A stretch of DNA of 18,988 nucleotides from Syntrophomonas sp. UBA5314 (GTDB lineage Bacteria; Bacillota; Syntrophomonadia; Syntrophomonadales; Syntrophomonadaceae), in the NCBI GenBank assembly GCA_002410325.1, contig DHRK01000062.1, positions 1 to 18,988 of the forward strand, in the 5' to 3' direction. Made by a program: the position numbers and the translations under genes. The notes beneath the pieces are model-generated. The model worked only from the letters and a program-made list of their open reading frames with translations, searched no databases and was not told the DNA's origin. Positions within the stretch are counted from its first letter, which is position 1, and the number at the start of each line of letters is the position of its first letter. Shown in pieces: positions 6,963-13,169 of the stretch.

Positions 6963-7343
6963 ATGAGGATTTTTGCTTTACTTTATAACGGATTTATCTG
7001 GGGCCTGCTGGTGGCCATCATCGCCTTTCAAAACGAGTGGCTGGAAATGCGCATCAGTGTCGGCCTTATTATTCCCGCGATCATGCTCCTGGTCGTTGCG
7101 ATTGCCTTAATAACGAAAAAACGCTTTGAAATGCCGGCCGGGTTTACCACGCTAAATCTACTGGTAAGCCTCCTGGCGGCTTTTTTGATTTTAGGAAGCA
7201 AAAGACTGGCCGTCGTTCCCGCGGCTATGATCAGAGAAGCTGTTCATAGGCCGGACATCGGCTTTCCAAGTATTAACCTGTTTTTAATTTTGGGCCTGAT
7301 TGCCGGCTTAACCGTTATGTGGTTGAGGAAGCTCAGAAATTAG
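6963..7343 (+). CDS. Small integral membrane protein, unknown function
   Basis: I do not recognise this 126-residue protein. It shows about four membrane helices (residues 8-22, 32-50, 60-78 and 104-120) with short basic loops (TKKRFEMP, GSKRL, LRKLRN). It has no cysteines and no obvious catalytic motif. The start at 6963 has GAGG five bases upstream; the in-frame ATG at 6942 and TTG at 6930 overlap or abut the preceding hairpin and lack a well-placed ribosome site. It lies just before the ABC permease and may be an accessory membrane subunit, which is inference from position only. Confidence 0.7.
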   Translation: MRIFALLYNGFIWGLLVAIIAFQNEWLEMRISVGLIIPAIMLLVVAIALITKKRFEMPAGFTTLNLLVSLLAAFLILGSKRLAVVPAAMIREAVHRPDIGFPSINLFLILGLIAGLTVMWLRKLRN

Positions 7344-7396
7344 TATTCTAACAGCCGCCCGCACCAATCTTAGCGCATTAAACGGAGGGCTTTACT

Positions 7397-8596
7397 TTGT
7401 GGTATCTGGCCTGGCGCAATACTGTGAGAAGACGCAGTCAGTCTATGCTGACGGTTATCATAACCGGGTTGACAATATTTGTTTTGGTCATGATTTGCTT
7501 GATTTTCTTGATGGTTCAGGAAGGGCTTGAGCTATCCACCCAGCGCTTGGGGGCGGATGTCATTGTCCTTCCCGATCAGGCCCGGGCCAATGCCTATCAG
7601 ACCCTATTTACCGCAGACCCGGCCAATATTTATATGCCTGCATCCATAGCAGGGGAGCTGCTGAAGATCGGGGGAATCGCCGCAGCCAGCCCTCAGTTCT
7701 TCACTCAGACCCTGGACGGTGGTTGCTGCAGCTACGGAGAAGAAATTCGCCTGGTGGGCTATGATGAAAAGACCGATTTTATCCTCCAGCCGTACTTTAA
7801 CGAGCGAAATATCGGCGCTTTGAAGGATAATGAGGTGATTGTCGGCAGTAAAGTCGAAGTCAAGCCGGGCCAGGTAGTGGCACTCCTGGGAAAACCTTTT
7901 ACAGTGGTAGGAACCCTGTATCCTACCGGCAGCGGAATGGACGGAACCATATTTATAAATATTGATGTCGCCCGCAAGCTGGCCGGAGATATTCCGGAAC
8001 TTCAGCATTTGTGGAAGGATGCCGGGCCGGATGATCTTGTCTCGTCGCTTTTTATCAAGACCGAAAAAGGCGTCAGTACGGAGCGGCTCATTGCAAGCGT
8101 CAACCAGTCGGGCCTGGGTGTCCAGGCGGTGGCAACCAGGGCCACCATAAACAATATGAGGTCCCAAATGGATACGGTCAGTAAAATCATTTTTGCCTTA
8201 TGCTCTGCTTCACTGGTCATTGCGGTTCTCGCACTGGTGGGGCGCTTCAATTCCCTGGCCCGGGAACGCAAAAGCGAAATCGGCCTTTTGCGGGCTATAG
8301 GGATTCATAAAAAGCAGGTGTTTCTGCTGCTTCTAAGCGAGGCCTGGATAATGGCCCTGGCAGGTGGCCTGGCCGGAAGCCTGCTGGCCTGTATCTCCGT
8401 TATTCCGGTTCTAAATATCCTGGAAGACGCTTTTGTGCTGCCCACCGGGATGTGGACTTTGACATTGGCTTTAAAAGGCGCCGGTGTCGGTATCGTGACG
8501 GCATTGCTGTTGGGTTCTTGGGCATCGATTTACCCGGCCTGGAAGAGCGCCGGCCTGGATCCGCAAGAGGCAATTACCCGGGGAGCGTTAGAGTAA
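7397..8596 (+). CDS. ABC transporter permease, FtsX/MacB type
   Basis: This 399-residue protein has the type VII ABC (FtsX/MacB-like) layout. One N-terminal helix (about 17-39) is followed by a large extracytoplasmic domain (about 40-258), then three helices (about 262-283, 308-336 and 357-380). SLARERKSEIGLLRAIGIHKKQV (286-308) is the classic cytoplasmic segment contacting the ATPase, and the C-terminus ends PAWKSAGLDPQEAITRG as in the family. The external domain carries an adjacent Cys pair, C110-C111, in LDGGCCSYGEEIRLVG. The start is TTG at 7397, with GGAGGG seven bases upstream; no ATG or GTG fits better. The stop TAA is followed at once by the ATPase ATG, so the two are coupled. Such transporters move no solute across the membrane by the classic route but do mechanical work or extrude periplasmic cargo. 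The substrate is unknown. Confidence 0.9.
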   Translation: MWYLAWRNTVRRRSQSMLTVIITGLTIFVLVMICLIFLMVQEGLELSTQRLGADVIVLPDQARANAYQTLFTADPANIYMPASIAGELLKIGGIAAASPQFFTQTLDGGCCSYGEEIRLVGYDEKTDFILQPYFNERNIGALKDNEVIVGSKVEVKPGQVVALLGKPFTVVGTLYPTGSGMDGTIFINIDVARKLAGDIPELQHLWKDAGPDDLVSSLFIKTEKGVSTERLIASVNQSGLGVQAVATRATINNMRSQMDTVSKIIFALCSASLVIAVLALVGRFNSLARERKSEIGLLRAIGIHKKQVFLLLLSEAWIMALAGGLAGSLLACISVIPVLNILEDAFVLPTGMWTLTLALKGAGVGIVTALLLGSWASIYPAWKSAGLDPQEAITRGALE

Positions 8597-9277
8597 ATGG
8601 AAATCTGTCGACTGGAAAACGTCAGCAAGAGCTATTTTACAGGGGAAAAGCTGAGTCCTCTGCAAAATATTAACCTGCTCATAAAGGCAGGAGACTTTGT
8701 ATCCATCGAGGGTTCGTCCGGGCTTGGCAAGAGCACCCTGCTCCACGTCATGGGAAGCTTGCTGAAAGCGGATGCCGGGAAGCTCTATCTGGACCAAAAA
8801 GAGGTCAGCCTTATGACCGACCGGCAGTTAACCGAGCTACGGGCCGCCAAGATAGGCTTTATTTTTCAGGAACCCAGGCTGATTCAAGCCCTGACTTTGC
8901 AGGAGAACTTGGAGTTTACGATAACGCTTGGGACTAAACGCAAAAGCAAAGCAAAGGAAGTTCTGAGCCTGCTCGATCGCCTGGGTTTATCGGAACGCAA
9001 GGATTTCCTTCCTTATCAGCTCAGCGGCGGTCAAAGGAGGCGCGCCATGGTCGCCGGCGCGCTTATTAAACGCCCGGCTCTTATCCTGGCCGATGAGCCG
9101 ACCAATGATCTCGATGATTTCTGGGCCCATGAGATCATTCAGTTATTCCTGGAAGCCAGGCAGCAGGGCAGCGCGGTCGTTATGGCGACTCATAACCATC
9201 AATGGACCAAAGCGGCTCCCTTCCGCTACCGGTTGGAGGACGGGGAATTAAGCCCGGTCCAAGTGCAGCAGCAGTAA
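8597..9277 (+). CDS. ABC transporter ATP-binding protein (MacB/LolD type)
   Basis: This 226-residue ATPase is the partner of the preceding permease. It has Walker A GSSGLGKST (39-47, K45; Leu replaces the common Ser), a Q-loop glutamine at 91 in FIFQEPRLI, signature LSGGQRRRA (142-150), Walker B ILADEPTNDLD with E167, and the switch histidine H199 in MATHN. The sequence between Q-loop and signature is typical of the LolD/MacB class. The final helix ends at YRLEDGELSPVQVQQQ. It begins on the base after the permease stop. No separate substrate-binding protein is present, in keeping with type VII transporters, though the YdjY-type lipoprotein could serve as periplasmic partner. Confidence 0.94.
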   Translation: MEICRLENVSKSYFTGEKLSPLQNINLLIKAGDFVSIEGSSGLGKSTLLHVMGSLLKADAGKLYLDQKEVSLMTDRQLTELRAAKIGFIFQEPRLIQALTLQENLEFTITLGTKRKSKAKEVLSLLDRLGLSERKDFLPYQLSGGQRRRAMVAGALIKRPALILADEPTNDLDDFWAHEIIQLFLEARQQGSAVVMATHNHQWTKAAPFRYRLEDGELSPVQVQQQ

Positions 9278-9299
9278 ATTGTTTTTGAGGTGTAGTGGA

Positions 9300-9734
9300 A
9301 TGAAACAACATGTATCGAAGCTTATTCTGGGGATCGAGTTGTTAGCAGCATTGCTTATTCTGGGCGCAGTTTTCCTGTGGGCGCCGGTATGTACGGCTCT
9401 GCTCACTCTGCAAAATGGAAGCATGGTGCATATGAAGTGCTTTTACACCGGACAAGTATCCGTCCTATTGGCCTTGATCTTGCTGGCGGCTGCCATAGCG
9501 GCATTTCTGTCTAAAACAGATCATCACAAAATACAATGGGTGATCATTCTGATCGGAATAATGCTTATTGCCAATACCACTGAATCCGTGATCGGCATCG
9601 GTATCTGCAAAAAGGCCGAGATGGCATGTAATACTACCGCTTTTTGGATCAAAGCCGGTGGAGCTCTGGCTGTTGTGGGAGGCCTTTTAGATATTTTCGC
9701 CAATAAGACTAAAACCCATAAACTGACTCTGTAA
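9300..9734 (+). CDS. DUF4418-family membrane protein
   Basis: This 144-residue protein has four hydrophobic helices (about 8-29, 53-71, 79-100 and 116-134). Conserved-looking cysteines sit in WAPVC31, HMKC47FYTGQ and GIC103KKAEMAC110NTT, the pattern I recall for DUF4418, a family often encoded beside FtsX-type ABC transporters in Clostridia. The ATG at 9300 is chosen because TTGAGGTG ends seven to eight bases upstream; the longer frame from 9279 starts one base after the ATPase stop and has no ribosome site. It belongs to the ABC operon. Its paired Cys could bind a metal or form disulfides across the membrane face, which is inference. Confidence 0.78.
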   Translation: MKQHVSKLILGIELLAALLILGAVFLWAPVCTALLTLQNGSMVHMKCFYTGQVSVLLALILLAAAIAAFLSKTDHHKIQWVIILIGIMLIANTTESVIGIGICKKAEMACNTTAFWIKAGGALAVVGGLLDIFANKTKTHKLTL

Positions 9735-9743
9735 GCTGATTCC

Positions 9744-9780
9744 GCTCCCCATGGGGAGAGCATCCTCATACTCGGGGAGC
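9744..9780 (+). promoter_or_regulatory. Mutually exclusive hairpins before the C-GCAxxG-C-C gene
   Basis: GCTCCCC (9744-9750) can pair with GGGGAGC (9774-9780), or locally within the 14-bp palindrome CTCCCCATGGGGAG (9745-9758). The two folds compete and lie just ahead of the ribosome site AAGGGAG (9784-9790). A role in tuning translation is possible; no T-run is present. Confidence 0.3.
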
Positions 9781-9799
9781 AAGAAGGGAGCCAATGTAT

Positions 9800-10255
9800 A
9801 TGCAGTCCGGGCAGGCCAACAAAATAGCCAGGCAGGAAATGAAAGACGGTAATAATTGCTGCCAGTCCGTAATTATCGCCGCCTGTCAGATTTGGGATAT
9901 AGACATCCCGGAAGGCCTTATAGACGCCGCCTCGCTTTTCGGCGCGGGAATGCATTCAGGATGTTCCTGCGGAGCCATGACCGGCATGATCATTGCGTCC
10001 GGTTTGAAGGCCCGCAAGCGGCCTGATGTGAAAGCGGAGCAAATTGCCAGCCAGGTGCATGACAGATTTAAGGCGGCCTTTGGGGCAACCTGCTGCCGGG
10101 CTATAAAGAAAAAAAGGAATCCATGGGAGAGGATCGGCAACCGGGCCTGCATTGAACTTACCGGCCAGGCCGCCGCAATTTTAATCGAACTCTGGGAGGA
10201 GTACGGGGAACATGGACCAGCAGCGAATATCGGTGATCATCCCCACGCTCAATGA
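9800..10255 (+). CDS. C-GCAxxG-C-C family redox-active protein
   Basis: This 151-residue soluble protein belongs to the C_GCAxxG_C_C family, cysteine-rich proteins that sometimes carry selenocysteine and are frequent in anaerobes. Key positions are C20-C21 in GNNCCQSVIIAAC, C55/C57 in SGCSCGAMTGMI (the GCAxxG motif, here C-G-A-M-T-G), C98-C99 in GATCCRAI and C117 in RACIEL. All expected cysteines are ordinary Cys codons. Two in-frame ATGs exist: 9794 is only three bases from AAGGGAG, while 9800 is nine bases away and is preferred. The 3' end overlaps the next gene by 44 bases, so the last ~14 residues (GEHGPAANIGDHPHA) are probably a tail. Homologs accompany rSAM/selenodomain clusters. A thiol-based electron-transfer or metalloid-binding role is inference. 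Confidence 0.85.
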   Translation: MQSGQANKIARQEMKDGNNCCQSVIIAACQIWDIDIPEGLIDAASLFGAGMHSGCSCGAMTGMIIASGLKARKRPDVKAEQIASQVHDRFKAAFGATCCRAIKKKRNPWERIGNRACIELTGQAAAILIELWEEYGEHGPAANIGDHPHAQ

Positions 10256-10931
10256 AGAAGCGGTCTTGCCCGGATTAATTCAATTTTTGTCCCGCCAGCC
10301 GGATGTGCAAATCATTGTCAGCGACGGAGGGAGCAGCGACCAGACCCTGGATATTTGCCGGGAATACGGGGTAGTGACGGCCAGCGGCCCGCCGGGAAGA
10401 GGCCGGCAATTAAACCGCGGCGCATCTCTGGCCCAAGCCCCGGTCATGCTGTTTTTGCACGCCGATTCCCGAATCGGGCCGGCCTTCCTCAAAGAACTGA
10501 GGGAAGTGATAAGGGCCGGGGGTAGATGGGGCTGCGCCACTCTGGAATTCGATGCAAACGCCTTATTCTACCGATGCTTGTCCCGGTTTTCCAACCTCCG
10601 CGCGCGCCTGTTGAACAGCTGTTACGGAGATCAGGCCATTTATTGCCGCAGCGATTTCTATCGCGAGCTAGGCGGCTATCCCGACTGGCCCCTGCTTGAA
10701 GATGTCGAGTTTTCCAGGCGGGCCCGTTTGCGGAGCGGCGCTGTTATACTGACCTCCAAGGTTACCAGCAGTTCCCGGCGCTTTGAGGAACACGGACGGT
10801 GGAAATCCCTGCTTCTCATGCAGCGGATAAAACTGCTCTATACCCTCGGGGTGTCGCCGCAAAAACTGTCCCGCTTATACCGGAACAAGAGGGGAGTAAA
10901 GAGTGCGAACCGCTATAGTAATGATGACTAA
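10212..10931 (+). CDS. Family 2 glycosyltransferase, TIGR04283 (arsenosugar-associated) type
   Basis: This 239-residue GT-A fold glycosyltransferase lacks membrane helices. It has ISVIIPTLNEE at the N-terminus, the nucleotide-sugar aspartate in VSDGGSSDQT (37-45), GPPGRGRQLNRGA, LFLHADS as the DxD-like metal site, and GDQAIYCRSDFYRELGGYPDWPLLEDVEFSRR with the catalytic-base region. The C-terminus SSRRFEEHGRWKSLL-LLYTLGVSPQKLSRLY is characteristic of the subgroup named TIGR04283, found with ArsS. It starts inside the preceding gene (44-base overlap), has GGGAGGAG upstream, and ends inside the next gene (29-base overlap). The expected role is sugar transfer onto the pathway product; the acceptor is not known from sequence. 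Confidence 0.9.
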   Translation: MDQQRISVIIPTLNEEAVLPGLIQFLSRQPDVQIIVSDGGSSDQTLDICREYGVVTASGPPGRGRQLNRGASLAQAPVMLFLHADSRIGPAFLKELREVIRAGGRWGCATLEFDANALFYRCLSRFSNLRARLLNSCYGDQAIYCRSDFYRELGGYPDWPLLEDVEFSRRARLRSGAVILTSKVTSSSRRFEEHGRWKSLLLMQRIKLLYTLGVSPQKLSRLYRNKRGVKSANRYSNDD

Positions 10932-11583
10932 GCTGCCCATACCCGGTTTTTGCAAAAACCGCTTGCACGAAGTCCTGGACGTGCATGAAAGCGCTGAATT
11001 TCAGCGCCGCTGCATCAAGGATTTAGCAGCCCTGATCCGGGAGTCAGGACTGCCCTTATATATCCACTACGCCAGCCCGGGAGAATACGAACCCGCGGAA
11101 AAGCTGGGGGATGTTCCATATATTCCGCAAAAAGGCGAGGATTTGGGGGAAAGGATGTATCATGCCGTTCAGCAAACCCTATTGGACTATGCGGCGGTTA
11201 TTGTCATCGGCAGCGATCTGCCCGATCTGGGATCTGGCGTCTTGCAGCAGGTTGTCACGGAATTAGAGCATTCGGACCTGGTTTTAGGTCCCTGCCGGGA
11301 CGGCGGCTATTACCTGCTGGGAACCAAAAGGGGGCATCCCGAGGTTTTCAGGGGAATAAGCTGGAGCAGCCCGCTGGTTCTGGAACAGACGCTAAAAAAG
11401 AGCGAGCAGGCCGGTCTCAGCTATTGTCTGTTGGAAACCCGCCAGGATATTGATACCTGGAGCGACCTGGTCGATTATTATTATCGCAACCAGGGAGTCA
11501 GCAAATCGGCTGCCTATGCCTATGCTGAACGGCTGGTAACAAAATACCTCCCGGCAATAATGGCGCCTGACATCAATAAATAA
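10903..11583 (+). CDS. DUF2064/TIGR04282-type nucleotidyl/glycosyl-transferase-like protein
   Basis: This 226-residue protein has a CofC/GT-A-like fold, in the family called TIGR04282 (rSAM/selenodomain-associated transferase 1). Marks are MTKLPIPGFCKNRL near the start (the usual KxPxPGxVKTRL, here with Cys and Asn substitutions), the IGSDLPDL motif (102-109) with the metal-binding aspartate, DLVLGPCRDGGYYLLG (125-140), and ISWSSPLVLEQTL. QDIDTWSDL closes the core, as in MobA/CofC-like enzymes. It uses a GTG start with AGGGGAG upstream and overlaps the GT2 gene by 29 bases; the two transferases nearly always travel together. Activation of a sugar, or transfer to the pathway intermediate, is the family-level guess. 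Confidence 0.88.
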   Translation: MRTAIVMMTKLPIPGFCKNRLHEVLDVHESAEFQRRCIKDLAALIRESGLPLYIHYASPGEYEPAEKLGDVPYIPQKGEDLGERMYHAVQQTLLDYAAVIVIGSDLPDLGSGVLQQVVTELEHSDLVLGPCRDGGYYLLGTKRGHPEVFRGISWSSPLVLEQTLKKSEQAGLSYCLLETRQDIDTWSDLVDYYYRNQGVSKSAAYAYAERLVTKYLPAIMAPDINK

Positions 11584-11644
11584 GCCAATATGCGCTTGCA
11601 AGCTGATCACAATCATTCAAAAAACACTTAAGGAGGACCTGACG

Positions 11645-12346
11645 ATGAAAAAAAGCTGGTGGAATAGTTGGTGGTTTAAATTATTACTCATCATAGTACC
11701 TATCCTTCTATACTTTTTAGTCCCCTTTTTTAAGAACGGGATCAATGAAGCGGCCGGAACGCTGTCTAAAGTCAACGTTCAGGCCGCCAAAGAGTATATA
11801 CTGTCCTTCGGGATCTGGGCTCCGGTGGTCTCGTTTTTGCTCATGGTCCTGCAATCAGTGGCTGCTCCGCTTCCGGCCTTTATCATCACCTTTGCCAACG
11901 CCGGTCTGTTTGGCTGGGTCAAAGGCGCGATTTTATCCTGGTCCAGCGCCATGGCCGGCGCCGCTCTCTGCTATGCCATCGCCCGGATTTACGGCCGTTC
12001 AGTAGTTGAAAAGTTCACCACCCGGGCCGCTCTGCGCGAGGTGGATGTATTTTTTGAGCGCTACGGTAAATGGGCGGTTTTAATAGCCCGGCTCCTGCCT
12101 TTTGTGTCATTCGACGTAGTCAGTTACGCAGCCGGCTTAACCTCAATGGGGTTCTGGGAATTTTTCTGGGCAACCGGATTGGGGCAATTACCCGCTACCA
12201 TAGTATACTCTTACGTGGGTGACATGCTGGTAGGAAGCGTAAAGACGGTTGTCTTTGGATTACTTATGGTGTTTGCCCTGAGCGCATTCGCATTCATGTT
12301 TAAACAGATATGGAAGGATAGAACGCAGACCAAGGCCCAGTCTTAA
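11645..12346 (+). CDS. TVP38/TMEM64 (VTT-domain) membrane protein, second copy
   Basis: This 233-residue VTT-domain membrane protein is related to, but clearly diverged from, the copy that opens the operon. It has an aromatic N-terminus (KKSWWNSWWFK) and helix 12-29. The domain starts at FGIWAPVVSFLLMVLQSV and continues with FITFANAGLFGWVKGAILSWSSAMAGAALCYAIARIYGRS, then RLLPFVSFDVVSYAAGLTSMGFWEFFWATGLGQLPA. A final helix spans about 200-217. AAGGAGGACC gives an excellent ribosome site before ATG 11645. It is the last gene of the plus-strand operon, so the ABC and transferase genes are bracketed by two VTT proteins, as ydjY is between ydjX and ydjZ in E. coli. No clear terminator follows before the convergent gene. 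Confidence 0.9.
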   Translation: MKKSWWNSWWFKLLLIIVPILLYFLVPFFKNGINEAAGTLSKVNVQAAKEYILSFGIWAPVVSFLLMVLQSVAAPLPAFIITFANAGLFGWVKGAILSWSSAMAGAALCYAIARIYGRSVVEKFTTRAALREVDVFFERYGKWAVLIARLLPFVSFDVVSYAAGLTSMGFWEFFWATGLGQLPATIVYSYVGDMLVGSVKTVVFGLLMVFALSAFAFMFKQIWKDRTQTKAQS

Positions 12347-12415
12347 TCTCATCGACGCTTCTATACCATTTTGATTCCAGGATTCGTTTAAGCCAAAATA
12401 AGATACGTCTTGAAT

Positions 12416-12841
12416 TTATACCTGTTCTATCTGAATGTTAACTTTTAGAGTTAAATGCGCCACGCGCTCAGACAGTAGAATCATTTTTAGGGTATCCACC
12501 AATAAAGAAGCCGGCCCGGTAGTCTCTAATTGTAAAGAAAACTTTGTTTCATTTGCTTCGGAATCCCCACCAGCATCGGGCGGGATAAGTATATCATGGT
12601 TTTCAGCGCGTAGGTTCCGGGGGGCTCTACCCCTGGTAACGTTCGTTTTCTTTTCCTTGGTTTTTCCAGGCCTTCTATTACCATTGGAAAGACCTAATTT
12701 GTTTTGCAGGTTATACAGTTTTGCTCGCGAAATGCCCCATGTCTCAATAATTTCTTTAATACCGACTTCAGTTTTCAATGTCTGCAGAGTGTTTTTTTTC
12801 TCTTCTTCAGGTAAATTGTTAAATTCATCTAGAGAAATCAT
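12416..12841 (-). CDS. Small HTH-domain protein, putative regulator divergent from the synthase gene
   Basis: This 141-residue protein is not one I can assign to a named family. Residues 27-50 (GIKEIIETWGISRAKLYNLQNKLG) look like a helix-turn-helix. A basic, Lys/Arg-rich linker follows (56-78), then a C-terminal segment (99-141: FSLQLETTGPASLLVDTLKMILLSERVAHLTLKVNIQIEQ) predicted as strand-helix-strand, which could be a small dimerisation or ligand domain. The gene is real on sequence grounds: GAGGAGG lies six to seven bases before ATG 12841, and a near-consensus promoter lies at 12898-12926. It faces away from the oxoamine synthase gene with about 330 bases between them, so it may regulate that gene from the shared region; this is inference. 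Confidence 0.72.
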   Translation of the reverse strand: MISLDEFNNLPEEEKKNTLQTLKTEVGIKEIIETWGISRAKLYNLQNKLGLSNGNRRPGKTKEKKTNVTRGRAPRNLRAENHDILIPPDAGGDSEANETKFSLQLETTGPASLLVDTLKMILLSERVAHLTLKVNIQIEQV

Positions 12842-12897
12842 CTTAAACCTCCTCGCCTTTTTCCATTATGTGGTATTTATTTTTTTCTCTAGCACAG

Positions 12898-12926
12898 ATT
12901 ATACATATTTTCCATTTTAAGGGCAA
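12898..12926 (-). promoter_or_regulatory. Predicted sigma-A promoter of the HTH gene
   Basis: Read on the minus strand, TTGCCC (12926-12921) and consensus TATAAT (12903-12898) are separated by exactly 17 bases, giving a leader of about 50 bases to the ATG at 12841. Confidence 0.65.
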
Positions 12927-13021
12927 TACAGTTTTATTTAAATTTGCTTAAGTTTGAGGAAAATCCCTAATTAATTTAATTTACATAATGTTTGTCTGGT
13001 AAACTAAAGGCAGTCGGTTTT

Positions 13022-13039
13022 ATATTGTGATCAAAATAT
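13022..13039. promoter_or_regulatory. 18-bp near-palindrome, candidate operator
   Basis: ATATTGTGATCAAAATAT is symmetric except for one base pair, centred on GATC. It lies about 130 bases before the synthase start and about 180 bases from the divergent HTH gene. It does not match the spacing of Crp (TGTGA-N6-TCACA) or Fnr (TTGAT-N4-ATCAA) sites. Confidence 0.4.
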
Positions 13040-13124
13040 TTGAAGTTTGCAGTGGTTCTTATCGATAAAGAATTAAGGAGCAAGGCAAAATTACCTGGTT
13101 GTCTGCGGAATAATAGTATTTCGT

Positions 13125-13142
13125 CGGAAAGATGGATTTTCG
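13125..13142 (+). promoter_or_regulatory. Leader hairpin ahead of the oxoamine synthase ribosome site
   Basis: CGGAAA (13125-13130) pairs with TTTTCG (13137-13142), with one G-T pair and loop GATGGA, inside a wider GGAAT/ATTCC pairing (13107-13111 with 13144-13148). It ends nine bases before the Shine-Dalgarno, so it may affect ribosome access. Confidence 0.3.
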
Positions 13143-13169
13143 CATTCCAAAACTTTGGAGGTGATTAAG

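Larger units (their letters stand above)
12842..13169. promoter_or_regulatory. Divergent AT-rich control region between HTH gene and oxoamine synthase
   Basis: This gene-free 328-base region is markedly AT-rich near 12860-13040. It contains the HTH-gene promoter (minus strand), an 18-bp near-palindrome at 13022-13039, a weak plus-strand promoter-like pair (TTGAGG 12954-12959, TAATTT 12977-12982), a leader hairpin at 13125-13142 and a very strong Shine-Dalgarno at 13157-13165. I see no convincing c-di-GMP riboswitch core in it. Confidence 0.5.

Noticed and set aside
7604..8167. 187-codon minus-strand frame inside the ABC permease
   Set aside because: The plus-strand permease is certain; this long opposite frame has no ribosome site and no domain that I recognise.
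12435..12920. 161-codon plus-strand frame opposite the HTH gene
   Set aside because: The minus-strand frame has a GAGGAGG site, a good promoter and an HTH motif; the plus-strand frame is Phe/Ser-rich with no ribosome site, typical of antisense shadow.
12990..13160. c-di-GMP (GEMM) riboswitch before the synthase
   Set aside because: GCAAGGCAAAATTACC looked suggestive beside an HD-GYP regulator, but the conserved GEMM core and its second stem are not present.
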